Of a stretch of DNA of 64,000 nucleotides, positions 34,150 to 45,328 are shown in pieces. Position 1 is the stretch's first letter. The number at the start of each line of letters is the position of its first letter. The position numbers and the translations under genes were made by a program. The notes beneath the pieces are model-generated. The model saw only the letters and a list, made by a program, of their open reading frames with translations. It ran no database searches and was not told where the DNA came from. The DNA is from Sipunculus nudus (Eukaryota; Annelida; Sipuncula; Golfingiida; Sipunculidae). The DNA is taken from NCBI GenBank assembly GCA_026874595.1, contig CM049317.1:36738401-36802400 (forward strand), read 5' to 3'.

Positions 34150-34480
34150 CGGAAGCTTTCAATAAGTCGGTTACCACAACAGGTCGATCGTGGTACACTT
34201 GCGTATACAATAACCGAGTAAGCATAAATTTGTCTCTCGATTACAGGGAAGAATTATTTAAAATTATAACGATGGCAACACGGTACATTTTAAAATCAGC
34301 CTTTTGGTAGGTGCACGTGTCCACATTATTAACAAAATCTGTATTATATCTGAAAATTTCTAAAGAGTAAGAGCATGTGTACGGGTTGTATGACTGTGTT
34401 ATGTCTCCGTTGCACAGTAGTGTTAACCAGTCAGGCTGATATCCGTCCTTGACAAAGTTATGGACACAAAGACGAAGCAC
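34150..34480 (-). pseudogene. Cys-rich (galaxin-like?) module, unit C
   Basis: The open minus-strand frame 34,241-34,480 includes 'LCNGDITQSYNPYTCSYS' and 'NNVDTCTYQKADF'. The block 'VPRSTCCGNRLIE' at 34,157-34,200 lies just downstream in another frame. 'NGDITQSYNPYTC' is very like a galaxin repeat (CC-x-G...Y-N-P-x-T-x-CC). Block A and B equivalents lie at 9.1-9.4 and 31.2-31.5 kb. The frame change between the two parts could be an intron remnant or a lesion. This is the copy with the most conserved Cys motif. Confidence 0.45.
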
Positions 34481-34499
34481 AGATGAAAAATAACAAAAA

Positions 34500-35255
34500 T
34501 GTAACCGTATTTTTTATTAAATTCAGGTACCCATTAGTACTTTTTATTGTCCGCATGGGTTGTGTGTTTCATACATGGCGGGGGCGAAGCACAAGTGTAA
34601 TGACGTTATTACCCTCCAGGAATGTTATAATGATAAAACATTTATAATCACAGAAGGCTTGATTCTATACATCTCAAAGATGTTACCGGGGAAAATATAA
34701 AAGGTTATATCATAGCAGAAGTAGGATTTCAGAACAATGGTGTAATTAGGAAAAGTTTGCTAAATGAATCCGATGAATTGTTTTATATTGCATGTCCAGG
34801 TGTCAAACTTTTTTTAAGGAAAAATCTTAATCTAACACATATTTGTATTTAATTTTAATTAAAACACACGTTCATGCACATTTTTACTTAATATTTGGAA
34901 TGGTCACTGTAAATTCTCCCTGCAACAAAAATAACAAAGATCATTGGAACCTATATTTCGGGAGCTACGGAAAACATGACTTGAACACCCTAAACGTCTT
35001 ATGGGCACATATGACACATGGTGTGGAGCAAGGGAAAATATTTCGATGATTAATATCATATATTTGTCACAGCGCACAAGCAGCGGACATAAATCTGCCG
35101 GTATCTTTCAGGCCAATTTCCACACATTTCAAATCATGGGGTAATAAAAAAAAAAACGAATTTTATTTACAATGTCACACTTGGCTTTCGTCCACCGTTG
35201 ACTGATTCTAGTTTTACAAACAGTTCTTCTACAATTAGGGCTTTCTGACTCACCG
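34500..35255. other. No recognised feature
   Basis: Duplicated in D. A minus-strand 'CSTPCVICAHKTF' with an upstream TTTTTGTTGCAG acceptor-like site (~34,920-34,945) is noted but unsupported. Confidence 0.35.
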
Positions 35256-35501
35256 TTAAGTGGCTTCAAATTCTACAAAAACGCAATGTATTTCTACGCC
35301 TTGCTCGGCTAAACATATAACTATCTCCCGAACAAATAATCGTCCTAAAGCGGACATGACATACACTCCGCTTGGTACCAAACTACATCTCACAACACGT
35401 CTTGCTGCAAGAACGACTTTTACACTGACTATCACGAGACAGCTTGATAAATAAACAAATCGATCTGCTTTGTTATTCTTTATAGGGCCTGAAATAAGCA
35501 T
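35256..35501 (-). other. 81-codon open frame, unrecognised
   Basis: The minus-strand frame contains 'AARRVVRCSLVPSGVYV' and 'MSALGRLFVREIVICLAEQ'. It is preserved with few changes in D (47,712-47,945), but the C-terminus is shifted there by a deletion near 47,720. The plus strand is also open over 64 codons. The similarity between C and D only reflects the recent duplication. The product is unknown. Confidence 0.2.
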
Positions 35502-35973
35502 AACCTGTCACATTTATGTCAATATGAAACAGCAGAACAAAGGGGTCTACTCAGAATTTTAAGTATCCCAAATGGTTTTACTGCTGGCGGATGTTTCTGT
35601 GACTCCAATCTTTGGGCCAACTCCTTCTAAAAATTCCTTAATGATATTGTAGACAATATTGACTTTAGTGATTCTTCGATACTTAAGTAACGAATGGGCA
35701 TAATAATTTATCAAATCCAGTTACACGCGAAAAGCTGCATTAGACTTTTGAGAATTATATATAGATACATTTACATTTTTAAATACATTTTTTTAAAGAA
35801 ATGTTCATTTTTGTACTGTGTGAGCCCATTAACCTTTACCTAGAAGGCAACATAATAAGGTGCAGAAATCTGGGTTGATCAATATTGCAAAACCAGTGAC
35901 CTGATTGTGAGTTCAAATCTACATCTCCAGGCATAAGCACTGCCTAAAAAATAATGATATTAATGAAAGTTAT

Positions 35974-35975
35974 AA

Positions 35976-36024
<49 letters not shown>
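35974..36024. repeat. (TAA)n microsatellite, unit C
   Basis: About 17 ATA/TAA triplets. The D copy (48,422-48,471) has one TGA interruption. Confidence 0.95.
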
Positions 36025-36025
<1 letters not shown>

Positions 36026-36369
36026 GTAGAAATTTTTGAGAACGAAAAGGTCCTCAATTACGATCTAGTGCTTTATAATGGAAGCTATCTGGTAACACTG
36101 GGTGTCACACTGGTCTGAAATTCCAAACATAATGTGCACTGGAAAAATCTTAAGACAATCATGACGATATTTCATTATTAATATAATATACACAGGGGGA
36201 TTATATAATATTCGTTTGGTAGCCACACTGGATTTTAGATATCTTTGAAATTTTACTATATGAAAGCACACAAAACCTCTTGGTTTAGAACCTTTGTCAA
36301 CAGATTGCAAAAGAAAAGTACATAGCATACAAGTTGGTAGTTCGGTTGGCTGGAGCCCACAAAGCATCA

Positions 36370-36560
36370 ATCACCCTTAGAAATTTGAAAACAAAGATCA
36401 AACGTATACTTGTTAAGATACTGCGTGCGAAAGAAAATCACTCTAGTGGCAATATTTGACCTGGAGCCATCGTAGACGGTAATCATCCCTACGAATTTGA
36501 AAAAGATCAAATTTATTCTCTTTGAGATACTGCGCACGAAATTAAACGTCACTGCTTGAC
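36370..36560. repeat. Pair of ~112-bp tandem repeats
   Basis: Two copies of a unit start 'ATCA(C/T)CCCT' at 36,370 and 36,482. Each continues with 'AATTTGAAAA', 'AAGATCAAA', 'GAGATACTGCG' or 'AAGATACTGCG', and 'CGAAA'. The two minus-strand frames of 101 codons across this area (36,065-36,672) are probably incidental. The same pair is in D near 48,812-49,000. Confidence 0.65.
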
Positions 36561-36699
36561 GGAGACTACATAGAGAACCGCTGTTCAAGAATGGCGTTAA
36601 TAATGATGAGCTGTATATACATAGCGTATTTAAAAAATCCTTGATAAGGTAGATCACAGTGCTATCAAACATGCATGCTGCCTGATATTAGCCAGAAAA

Positions 36700-37954
36700 G
36701 CCAACATTTTATTTGCAATATTTTAGAGATTGAAGCTTGATTTTGGATTTTTACAATTAATTGATTAGAGTGATACTTCACTTTTGTGATTGACATTTTC
36801 AAGAACCGTGCCTGCCCTTTTTTAAATTACCTTCATAAACAGGGATTAAGGGTGTGACACAGAGATGCACTTTATATCAATCTTCGAGATACTAGAGCTT
36901 TGTTTTATCATTTATTTTCTCAAAATGAACTGTTTAGCTTTATATAAAACCTGTGAATGACCTCTGTGAGATGGTCGGACAATGTCCAATTTGTGCAAGC
37001 ATGCAAGTTCACTTGTGTGTTTATTTACACTATTTTACTTTTTGAGATGCTATTTAAATTTGTTTTACTTTCATAGTATTCAGATTATATGTGACTTTTA
37101 AAGTTTTTCATAACATAAAGGCCAACGTGATCTTTTACTGAGTTTGCTAGGAAATTACTCCAGGACTTGATGTTAAACAGGATCTTTTGGGTCTATATTG
37201 TTTAAGATATGTCCCCTGCTTATAACGGGAGCAAAAGATAATGAACTGAGCTCGGATTCTAAATGCGGTTTGGGATTTGATACCCCCTCCTTGCTCAAAA
37301 CCAACTTATTTTTTTATCAGCCGACAGGTGAATATGCATTGCATTGCTCCAAGTACCATAAATACATCATTTACCGTACATTTGAACACTGTTTGATTCT
37401 AGGTATTATCAACCCTGGTACAGCTTGCTCCTGGTCCAAGCTTTTTTTAAGTGGCCACACTATATTGCGTTTCCATGATTTACTCTCCTACCTGTCATTA
37501 CTGAATGTGTGGCCTATCTATTCACACTATTATCTGAAAAGATAATGACTGGATACCATTAACATCAGAGGTAACAATTCACGTATGGCTTGTTTAAAAC
37601 ATGCAGAAATTTTAAACAGCTTATGGATTCCATGTATAACACATATTTACTCTTTTATTTAAACCCTGTATATCGGGTTACAACCATTTACAACCATTTA
37701 TCGGGTTTACAAGCACTTTATGTTGATGCTGGGAAGCCAGGAGATGGAGTTTAATGAGAAATTATCCATATCCCAGGGTTTATGAAATAATATATTGACA
37801 CCTGAAGCTGTAACAATGGGAAAAAAGCTCAACAAGTGAAAAGTCAAGGTTGTTATAGAATTGCTTCGGTCAGGGTTCGGAATAAACACAATAGATTGCA
37901 ACAGGTTCTAGAGGAGAAAAAAGGAGGGAAATGACAAAGGACGGTGTGGTGGAA
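36700..37954. other. Unit C spacer
   Basis: A 115-codon plus-strand frame at 37,198-37,545 is open in C. In D it loses about 75 bp (between TTGCTC repeats at 37,291 and 37,344), leaving a shorter frame. No domain recognised. Confidence 0.4.
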
Positions 37955-38330
37955 TTAGGAACCGTCACGGAAAAATCCTTCGGCCGAATCAAACACATTT
38001 TTACGCTCGGTTGAACGGGGTCAGGAACGACCTACCCATATTGTATTCGTCTTCTGTTTGTGCAGATTCGCCAATTTGCTAACTAAGGGTCTTTTCCTGT
38101 TCTATTTCAAACCATGAAAACAAATACTGTAAATAATCATATACGAATACATAAATGTGCACAGACATATTTGGCGGTAGATGCTGTACAATGGTTTAAA
38201 TTGGTATTAGCAGAGTGAATGCTTATCGTTAATGTATATGTGTATTTGTCTGCATGTGCATTTACGTATATTGTAAAAAAACATGCAAATGACAAAAATG
38301 TAATTATTTCTGTGGAATGCATTTAAGAGC
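37955..38330. repeat. Segment shared with block A (11.27-11.65 kb) and D (50.32-50.69 kb)
   Basis: See the matching entry in block A. It shows C/D derive from the same ancestral unit. Confidence 0.75.
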
Positions 38331-39464
38331 ATTTGCAATTTGAATTTGTTTGTTTTGAATTTTAAGGAATATTTGATTTGACCATGTTTTCATAGTTGTA
38401 AGCTTCCCAACTCTACGAAGCTTGCTAGTGAAAGTCTCAAAGTCGAAATCACCACTCTAACGTTTTTATTTATCAAATATTATTGAGAAATAATAACTCG
38501 ACCTTTTGTTGTTGTTTTGTTTATATATAAATGTATTACACGTTGTGTATATATTTTTTTCAGACCACACGTTAGTCGGTACCCCACTTCTGTAATAACA
38601 ATAATAATTATTATATCCAATTAAATATAAGTAAATACTGACCTTTACCTAACAAAGCAGAACATTGACAAGGCCTATATACACATATATTCAGCTTGAA
38701 GTCGTTAACATAATGTAAACACAGTTTGAAAGGGATGTCGTTAAACTTGTGGGTTCTTGGAAATAGTAGAAAAGGAAATTAGATGGGTCAATGATTATTT
38801 TGAAAAATATAAAGATAGTTATATTTTTTCAGAGTCTCACGTTACGACACATATTATACAACAAATTATACAGAGTAATGTTCATATCTCGGGCCCCTAT
38901 AACTCGTAACTTTCACTTTCTTAATATTAACTTCACAGAGACGTGTATCCCTCACAAATTTGTTGGCCACGCTATCAAATTTGAACCTACATTCAAATTT
39001 TTACCACGGAACCTTTGATTAATTATTATGGAGACGGTATATAGACCCTATAAAATCAGTGAGTGCAAAATCGTTAAGGGGTATGAAATTAGAATATGCC
39101 ATTTTTAAAGACAGTTATTATCTTTTTTTTTCATGAAATACAGTTTCATCAGACCGGATTATTTCTTCCGATGCTGTGGAGGTGTCATGAATTTTAGAGA
39201 TAAATTTATAAATAAATCTGTTTATCTTTTTGTATGAGTGAACTTTAATTTTTCCTTAAACGGACTACTGTTTCATGTCTTTGGTTACAAACACGAAAAA
39301 AATGGTTGATGTGTACTCAGGTAATATTTTAACCTCATAATTACATGCAAAATAGTGCAATAACATTTTACATATACATTGTATTTAATGGTTTCTTATC
39401 TTTTTATTTCAAATACATTTACATTTTATTTACAATAAAGTTCATATTAATTTTCTTTTTGCAT

Positions 39465-39470
<6 letters not shown>
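38331..39470. other. Unit C spacer
   Basis: A plus-strand frame (38,791-39,018; D 52,848-53,054) ending 'FKFLPRNL' is shared by both copies, but its start differs because D has an insertion at 51,221. No recognised domain. Confidence 0.4.

Positions 39471-39531
<61 letters not shown>
39471..39531. repeat. (TA)n microsatellite, unit C
   Basis: About 61 bp; the D copy (53,501-53,549) is about 49 bp, so it changed length after duplication. Confidence 0.95.
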
Positions 39532-39533
<2 letters not shown>

Positions 39534-39714
39534 TACCTACGTCGCGATGTCGCATATGAAGGTAGTGAAAAACAAAATGCAAGATCATCTTTAGTTTTGC
39601 TATAGGTACATTTTCTAATGTACTGACACATCCTCACCTTTCCTTCATATACTTCATGTCTCCCCTTTCTATGTCAATAATATAATAATAGTAATTAAAA
39701 GATAATATACTTAA

Positions 39715-39985
39715 TTAATATAGCGCTAATTCAACAAAACAGTTATAAAAAAGCGCTTTACAAGACGCAAAGTACAGTTTTACTTAAACATATTATGTAG
39801 ATTACTACTAAAGCAAAGATTCCTAAAAGATAAACCCTAATTTCTAAGAAACACCAAAAGCTTATATAAAGGTAAGATTTAAGATTTCTTTTAAAAGAAG
39901 CTAAAGATGGTGAAGCTTTGATTGAGTGCGGAAGTTCATTCCACAACCTTGGTGCCACAGCTGAGAAAGCTAATAGGTACATCTG
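39715..39985 (-). mobile_element. Non-LTR retrotransposon 3' end (unit C)
   Basis: The minus strand ends an ORF with 'FSAVAPRLWNELPHSIK' and 'SFKRNLKSYLY', the hallmark C-terminus of CR1/L2-like non-LTR retrotransposons. It is followed by a 3' UTR containing 'TGTAAAGCGCTTT' and 'AGCGCTATATTAATTAAG' and a short-repeat tail toward 39,680. Only the last ~75 codons and the tail remain, a typical 5'-truncated insertion. The D copy is at 53,720-53,995. Confidence 0.8.
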
Positions 39986-40039
39986 AGATAATCTTTTGCT
40001 TGCCTGTGTTTTTATTTGAAATACATAGATAATTATTTG

Positions 40040-40270
40040 TCAGGTTTCATGATTGATTGAATGAGCAAATGAAACTTTATTTACAACATGCGTTAACATG
40101 TTAACATATATGCCATATACATTTCCCTGCACCGCCAAATAAAACAGTATATATTTAACATATGTGGCCCACGTCACCTTTCTCTGTTTATCTAAATTGC
40201 TCAACAATTGACGGATAAGGTTATCAGTAATATCACTAAGGTATGTCCAGTAATAAATATGTGAAAATAT
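40040..40270 (-). pseudogene. Second non-LTR C-terminal fragment (unit C)
   Basis: The minus strand reads 'KVTWATYVKYILF' and 'QGNVYGIYVNML'. This resembles the block 'KITWAIHIRILLFKTGFG' and 'QSVGNSNN' near the C-terminus of the 0.7-3.0-kb retrotransposon. It is a short diverged relative of that family. The D copy is at 54,050-54,280. Confidence 0.5.
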
Positions 40271-40276
40271 GTAATA

Positions 40277-40291
40277 TATATATATATATAC

Positions 40292-40351
<60 letters not shown>
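40277..40351. repeat. (TA)n microsatellite, unit C
   Basis: About 75 bp with CA interruptions. In D this tract and ~110 bp beyond it (to about 40,461) are deleted, leaving 16 bp. Confidence 0.9.
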
Positions 40352-40354
<3 letters not shown>

Positions 40355-40863
40355 CCTGACTGACATATACTCCGAATCGCCCACGTTATCCAAGAGCTTC
40401 AGTATTTCGTGTGCATGTGCCTATTCTTAATTTTTAACTTTCATAACTTATAATGAACTCTTTCAAATAATTTAGTTCTATAAAATCCTAGGAGCTCAGA
40501 TATACATGTACCGCATAACACATAAAATATCTGATTTAAAGTTGCATTACTATATTTCGTAATAAAATTGATGATGATCACAAGTGCCCATTCAGCTTGT
40601 AAAGCTAAAATCATTTTTTTTTGTTATACCATGATAAAATAGTTGTAAAACTTAATTTTAAACTAGAATACGGGTAGTCCACAAGCGACTACGTGTATCC
40701 GCCTAAATCAGAGAGGTACGGGTGAAGTGGTGATAGGATATATAGGTAATGGGAAAACCTTGTGTAGTAGATAACAAATATACATAATGATAAAGACCTA
40801 AGTTAGATGTTTTGGCGGATACAATTACAGTTATGCAGTTAAGTAATGCAAGATATCTGGTTT

Positions 40864-40911
40864 GGGGGGGGGGGTGTCAACTTGAAAGACGGTTCGGGGG
40901 GGGGGGGGGGG
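40864..40911. repeat. Paired poly-G runs, unit C
   Basis: G11 at 40,864-40,874 and G16 at 40,896-40,911, 21 bp apart. D has G13 and G13 (54,699-54,711; 54,733-54,745). They could form G-quadruplexes. Lengths may be assembly-sensitive. Confidence 0.9.
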
Positions 40912-41129
40912 ATTGGCCACATGTGAATAATTCTACATATGTGATAGTGGTACTCCCCCAGTGTTGCATGATTAATAAAGTTACCAAGGCAAGGCTGTAT
41001 TGACCAGACATGGTGTTCTGGGGGTTGACAATGTGAATATATTACAGCCTCTGAAAAACTTAAATAACTAAAAATACGGGTATTCGACAAGCTACTACGT
41101 GTATTTGCCGAAATCAGTATAATTGCATA

Positions 41130-42130
41130 TTAGTCTGGAAAGTGGCGCCACCTACCAACTTCACAAGAAATGTATCCAAGATATATTTTCATGCCAAATT
41201 TTAGGTAGATAAGTCATTGCGCTGTGCAAAACCTTTTGCAGGTGGAGCCACTAGTTTAAAGTATGATAAAGAGCCACATTTGATTTATAGACATGCAAAA
41301 TTTCAGCCTGATCGGCCGAACGAGTCCTGAGATATCAGCACGGATGTCTGCAGTGCAAACGCAGAGGTAGGTGACACCACCATTAAAAAATCTACTCAAG
41401 ATGAATAAACATGTAAAATGTCATGTGAATAAGTCAAACCACTGCAGAGATATGCATGATTTTATCCCAAGGCAGACAAACAGGTGGATGCTGTGCAAAA
41501 AAGGTTGCAGGTGCGGCCACAAGTTTTGGGTATAATAAAGGGTCATGTTAGACCGATACACATAGAAATTTCAGGCTGATATGTCAAACCAGTCCTGAGA
41601 TATTAGCACGGTTGTCTAGAGCATAAATAGGGAGGAAGGTGGCGCCACCTGACACAAAATGGAAGAAACTATCTAAGATGAATAAACATGTAAAATTTCA
41701 GCCCAATCGGTCAAACGAGTCCTGAGATATCAGCATGGATGTCTGCACCGGAATAGCATTGGTAGGTGGCGCCACCTGTCATATCAACGAAAAATCTGTC
41801 CAAGGTGTATAAACGTGCAAAGTTCCAGGAGAATAAGTCCAACCACTGCAGAGATATGCATGATTTTGTCCAAGGCAGATAAACAGATGGCCGCTGTGCA
41901 AAAACGGTTTCAGGTGGCGCCACCATTTTGGGTTTGTTAAAGGGCTATGCTAGACCTTTACGTATGCAAAATTTCAGCTTATCCATTAAACCAGTCCTAA
42001 GATTTTAGCATGAATGTCAGGAGCGTAAATGGGGATGTAGGTAGCGCCACATGTCACAAAAATAAAAAAAAAAGATCTATCTATGATGTATAAACGTGCA
42101 ATATTTCAGCCCGATCGGTCAAACTAGTCC
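41130..42130. repeat. Eight-unit ~128-bp array with GGTGGCGCCACC palindrome, unit C
   Basis: The core palindrome or a variant recurs at about 41,142, 41,241, 41,370, 41,510, 41,637, 41,764, 41,912 and 42,040. Four are full GTGGCGCCAC, and 41,637-41,650 and 41,764-41,777 are perfect 14-bp AGGTGGCGCCACCT. Between them alternate two spacer types, 'TTTCAGCC(C/T)GATCGG' with 'GTCCTGAGATATCAGCA', and 'CCACTGCAGAGATATGCATGA'. The units are diverged (70-85%) but evenly spaced. The D copy is at 54,965-55,970. Confidence 0.85.
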
Positions 42131-42400
42131 ACAGATATGGGGGTTTATGTGCGAACACAGACGCACAGATGGACGCAGAGCGCAAAGGAAAGGTCAGAGG
42201 TCAAAACAAAATCGGGGCGCAGCAATTCACATATGCACCGAACATAATCCCGGATTTCGGAAAATTCCGCCCAGTTCGTTAAGTTCTCCGGACACCTACG
42301 CGATGGCGGCGGCGGCGGTGGGATGAAAGCACAGTATCCGGAAAACTCTTTTTTGGCGGACACAATAATTGCAAGATGATACAATTTGAATCTGACTATC
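42131..42400. other. GC-rich island with (GGC)n, unit C
   Basis: Sequence after the array is GC-rich and includes 'GGACGCAGAGCGCAAAGG', then GGC x4 + GGT (42,305-42,319). D has GGC x5 (56,142-56,156). Frames here are short and change between C and D. Confidence 0.6.
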
Positions 42401-43240
42401 TGACAAAACCATTTTTATTGTCCCCATGTCTATAAAATCCTTTTCTTTGTCTTCTGCAAATTTGATCCAGAACCATACTATTACACAGATCTCGTGACAT
42501 ATTTATTTGCTGTTGAAAACTTTCCTCCTGAGCCGTTAAATTTGACCAAATCATTTGCAAAGAAAACTTCATTATATCGGAAAAAAATGTTATTGACTAA
42601 TCTCCCCATACAATTATCAAGCCTGACAGGAATATAAAATACAATTGTTTTACTCAGTTAAGTTAAATACCTTTTTAATATTCTTTAATGCTAAATTAGA
42701 TAAAATAGGTAATGGAAAAGAGTATACATATTGACAGGCAATGATACTATGACTCATGAGCCAAACTACAAAACTATCATTAAATGAACAATAAAGCACA
42801 GCTGGAGATACTTTAATGAAACGGTGAAATGAATATGGATACCCCTTGCAGTGTACTTAAATGGTTAAACATGTTACAATGTTACAACTTGTTTATTATA
42901 ATGTTATATAAAGCATATAATGTAACTATCATCGAAAAAACGGATATAACAGTTAGTTTAATTTGATTTTAGCATTTCGAATGAGTTACAGATTAAGGTT
43001 CTTCATAAAATATATTCAACAGCATTGTAGTCGAGATATTTTTATTTGTGGAATTGTTGGGGGTTAGTTCGGTTTGAAAATTTGTCTCCTGGTGGTCAGT
43101 AAAAATTAACATTTCTACCAGTCAGTATATATGGGAAATAAGTGCCATATTTTTTCCGACAACAAATTTGAAGAAAATTATATTTTTGATAAGTAGACAT
43201 ATATACATTGACCAATCCATACTGTCGCCAATTGATCCAA
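42401..43240. other. Unit C spacer
   Basis: No recognised feature; near-identical to 56.25-57.07 kb. Confidence 0.5.
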
Positions 43241-43378
43241 CAATTATATGTGGTTACATATTCATACGGAATGCAAACGGTTGAGGAAGATCATGATAAT
43301 AATAATAGTAACAATGAATTCTCATTGTGTCCTGCAGAAAACCCATATGCATCAACGTATCCTGATCGAGTTGTGTGA
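43241..43378 (+). pseudogene. Asn-rich, NPYAST-ending fragment, unit C
   Basis: Compared with D (57,061-57,234), 27 nt are missing after 'GGAATGCAAACGGTTGAGGA', an in-frame change of nine codons. Both end with 'PYASTYPDRVV' and TGA. A diverged copy is at 16.02-16.10 kb. The frame in D ('YVVTYSHGMQTVEEAF', Asn run, 'CPAEKPYAST') is cleaner. It looks like a C-terminal exon; family unknown. Confidence 0.35.
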
Positions 43379-44360
43379 CCATAGGCGAATTACTCTTGGT
43401 TTAAAGTTGATGAAGTTGTTGACCTTATCTCATTAGGTAGCGCTAAGTCCTTGCTTAACCATGCTTATCAAAGGTGTTACAGCCATATCAGAGCCATACT
43501 AAGGACATGCCGTACATTTTTCGTAATGTACATACAGAAAAGTATGTGTGTTTGTGATTTGAAATGTCTGCACCCTCGCTCATTTTACTTATAAATAAAC
43601 CTGCTTTATCTACTGACTAATAGCCAGTGTTTTCAGAGATTACATTATATTCGGGTATTCATTATTTATATGGTATAATGTGGGAATTAATATTGAACTG
43701 CACTCTATGTTCCATCAGTCGGTCAGTTGAACTGGTCATTGTATGTGGCACAGATGCAGCGACATCACCCGATGATGCAACAATTGAATGCTTTACTGTA
43801 TAAAAATAGTTGATGCATTCCAATGCCCAAGAATTTGCTTATTGCCGATTTCTTTATGTTCATGGTTTAATGAAAAAGGTTAAATTTTTCATCAGCAAAT
43901 GCTACAACAGCTGTACTAATTATCTCATGGTGTGTAGAGTTGGATGACTTGTTTCCCAGCTAAGAAGAAAATTACAGTTGTTCACATTTATGTTTTACTA
44001 TTTATCGACATGGATTTCCAAAGCAAAAATTAAAAATGCTTGTAATAAGAAACGTCATTAGAAGTAAGTTCCAAGAGCTATATCATATATAGTCCGGGTT
44101 GGCCGAAGAGAGCCGTACTGAAACCATCCGATTTGACGCTTCTGTACGTTTCCTATTCAGAGGCATTACGGAAATGAACTTTTCTTGACGGACGGTTAGG
44201 GCTTAGAACAGTGCTGAAGGGTATATACCGGGACGTTTATGATGGCTATAGGGTATATTACGGACGTTCACGTTTAGACCTGGGCCTGGTATATAGGAAG
44301 CAACATTCGCCTAGTTTTTCAATTCACATCATGCCCCATCAGAGACTGCAGGTTGCCTAG
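43379..44360. other. Unit C spacer upstream of Harbinger remnant
   Basis: A short frame 'LNCTLCSISRSVELVIVCG' is open in D (57,476-57,658) but shifted in C. The rest is uncoded and may include the Harbinger 5' end; no terminal inverted repeat was identified. Confidence 0.4.
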
Positions 44361-45328
44361 CTCTCAGTCGAGAATGGGAGACATTTGGAAAATGATATTG
44401 CTGTGGTACATTATGTTGTAGAGGAGAGAAGGAGAAGAAGAATGTTGAGAAGAGACGGACATATTTGGCCATGGTTACAAAGAAGAATTATTCTGGGACA
44501 GTATGAAAGACTTAGGGTGGAAATGAGAGTGAAGGTTAAGTCTGCATACTTCTGCAATTTTTGATAATTTAGTATGCAATATTTTACAGGTAATTATGTT
44601 TATTTACTGGTTATTGCTTTTTTAAATTAGCCATTTTATGTAATTTTATTTAGCTTAACCTTTATACCGGCTTTATTGTCAAATTCATGTAAACTCATAT
44701 GAAAAACTCTAAATGCAAATTTTATATGGAGTTAAAGTAATTTACGTCCAAAAATGTAGTGTAAATATATTTTCATTCTTGTTATAAATGTCCTTACATA
44801 TGTTTTTTTTTTAATTTATACTAAGCTTGCAATATGGGTTTCCATTCAATCATCATGATAGCCCTTGATGGTTTGTGTGGGTAGATGTTGGATCCAATGA
44901 TGCGTTCTCTGATGACCAAATTTTCAACAGTTGTGATCTGATGGAACCCATTGAGGATGGTTTGATTGGATTACCGCCATCCGACTCTCTTCCTGAATGA
45001 TCGCCCAGTGGCATATTTTATTCTCGGTGATGATGCATTTGCCTTGAGAACTTGGCTGATGAAGCACTTTTCCAAACGCCAGATGACACTAGAAGAAAGA
45101 CTGTTTAATTAGTGAGTTTCCCGGGGGCGAAGAGTTGTGGAAAATGCATTCAATGTCTTGGGTAGTGGATTCCAGTGTCTCCTGACAACCCTGCCACAAG
45201 CAACAAATACGATTGAGTCAATTGTGTTGGCATGTGTCTGTCTATATAACATGATGCGGATGCTCTATCCTTCTCTACAAAGTGACGCGCTTGATCAAGA
45301 GGACCAGCAACACGATGCCAATGGTTGA
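44361..45328 (+). pseudogene. PIF/Harbinger transposase (HARBI1-like), unit C
   Basis: Four pieces in order. The N-terminal basic region 'VVEERRRRRMLRRDG' and 'IWPWLQRRIILGQYERL' is open from 44,361 to stop 44,562. A ~260-bp AT-rich gap follows where ~130 residues should lie. Next is 'GFHSIIMIALDG' (44,837-44,872), and after a frameshift 'FVWVDVGSND' with the first catalytic Asp. After another frameshift come 'DRPVAYFILGDDAF' with the second Asp and 'RRVVENAFNVLGS' with the catalytic Glu at 45,140-45,142. Between the last two, Tyr and Arg codons of the usual FNYRLSRARR block are TAG and TGA. The DDE triad residues survive but the gene is inactive. Harbinger elements usually insert at TTA/TAA; no ends were found. 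Confidence 0.9.

Noticed and set aside
35256-35501. Histone-like or other known protein
   Set aside because: No histone fold motif could be aligned on either strand; the frame is kept in D only because the duplication is recent.
41130-42130. CRISPR-like array
   Set aside because: The genome is eukaryotic, the units are ~128 bp, and the spacers are repeated, not unique.
42145-42384. Pro-rich frame in the GC island as a host gene
   Set aside because: The frame length changes between C and D with the (GGC)n number and there is no domain.
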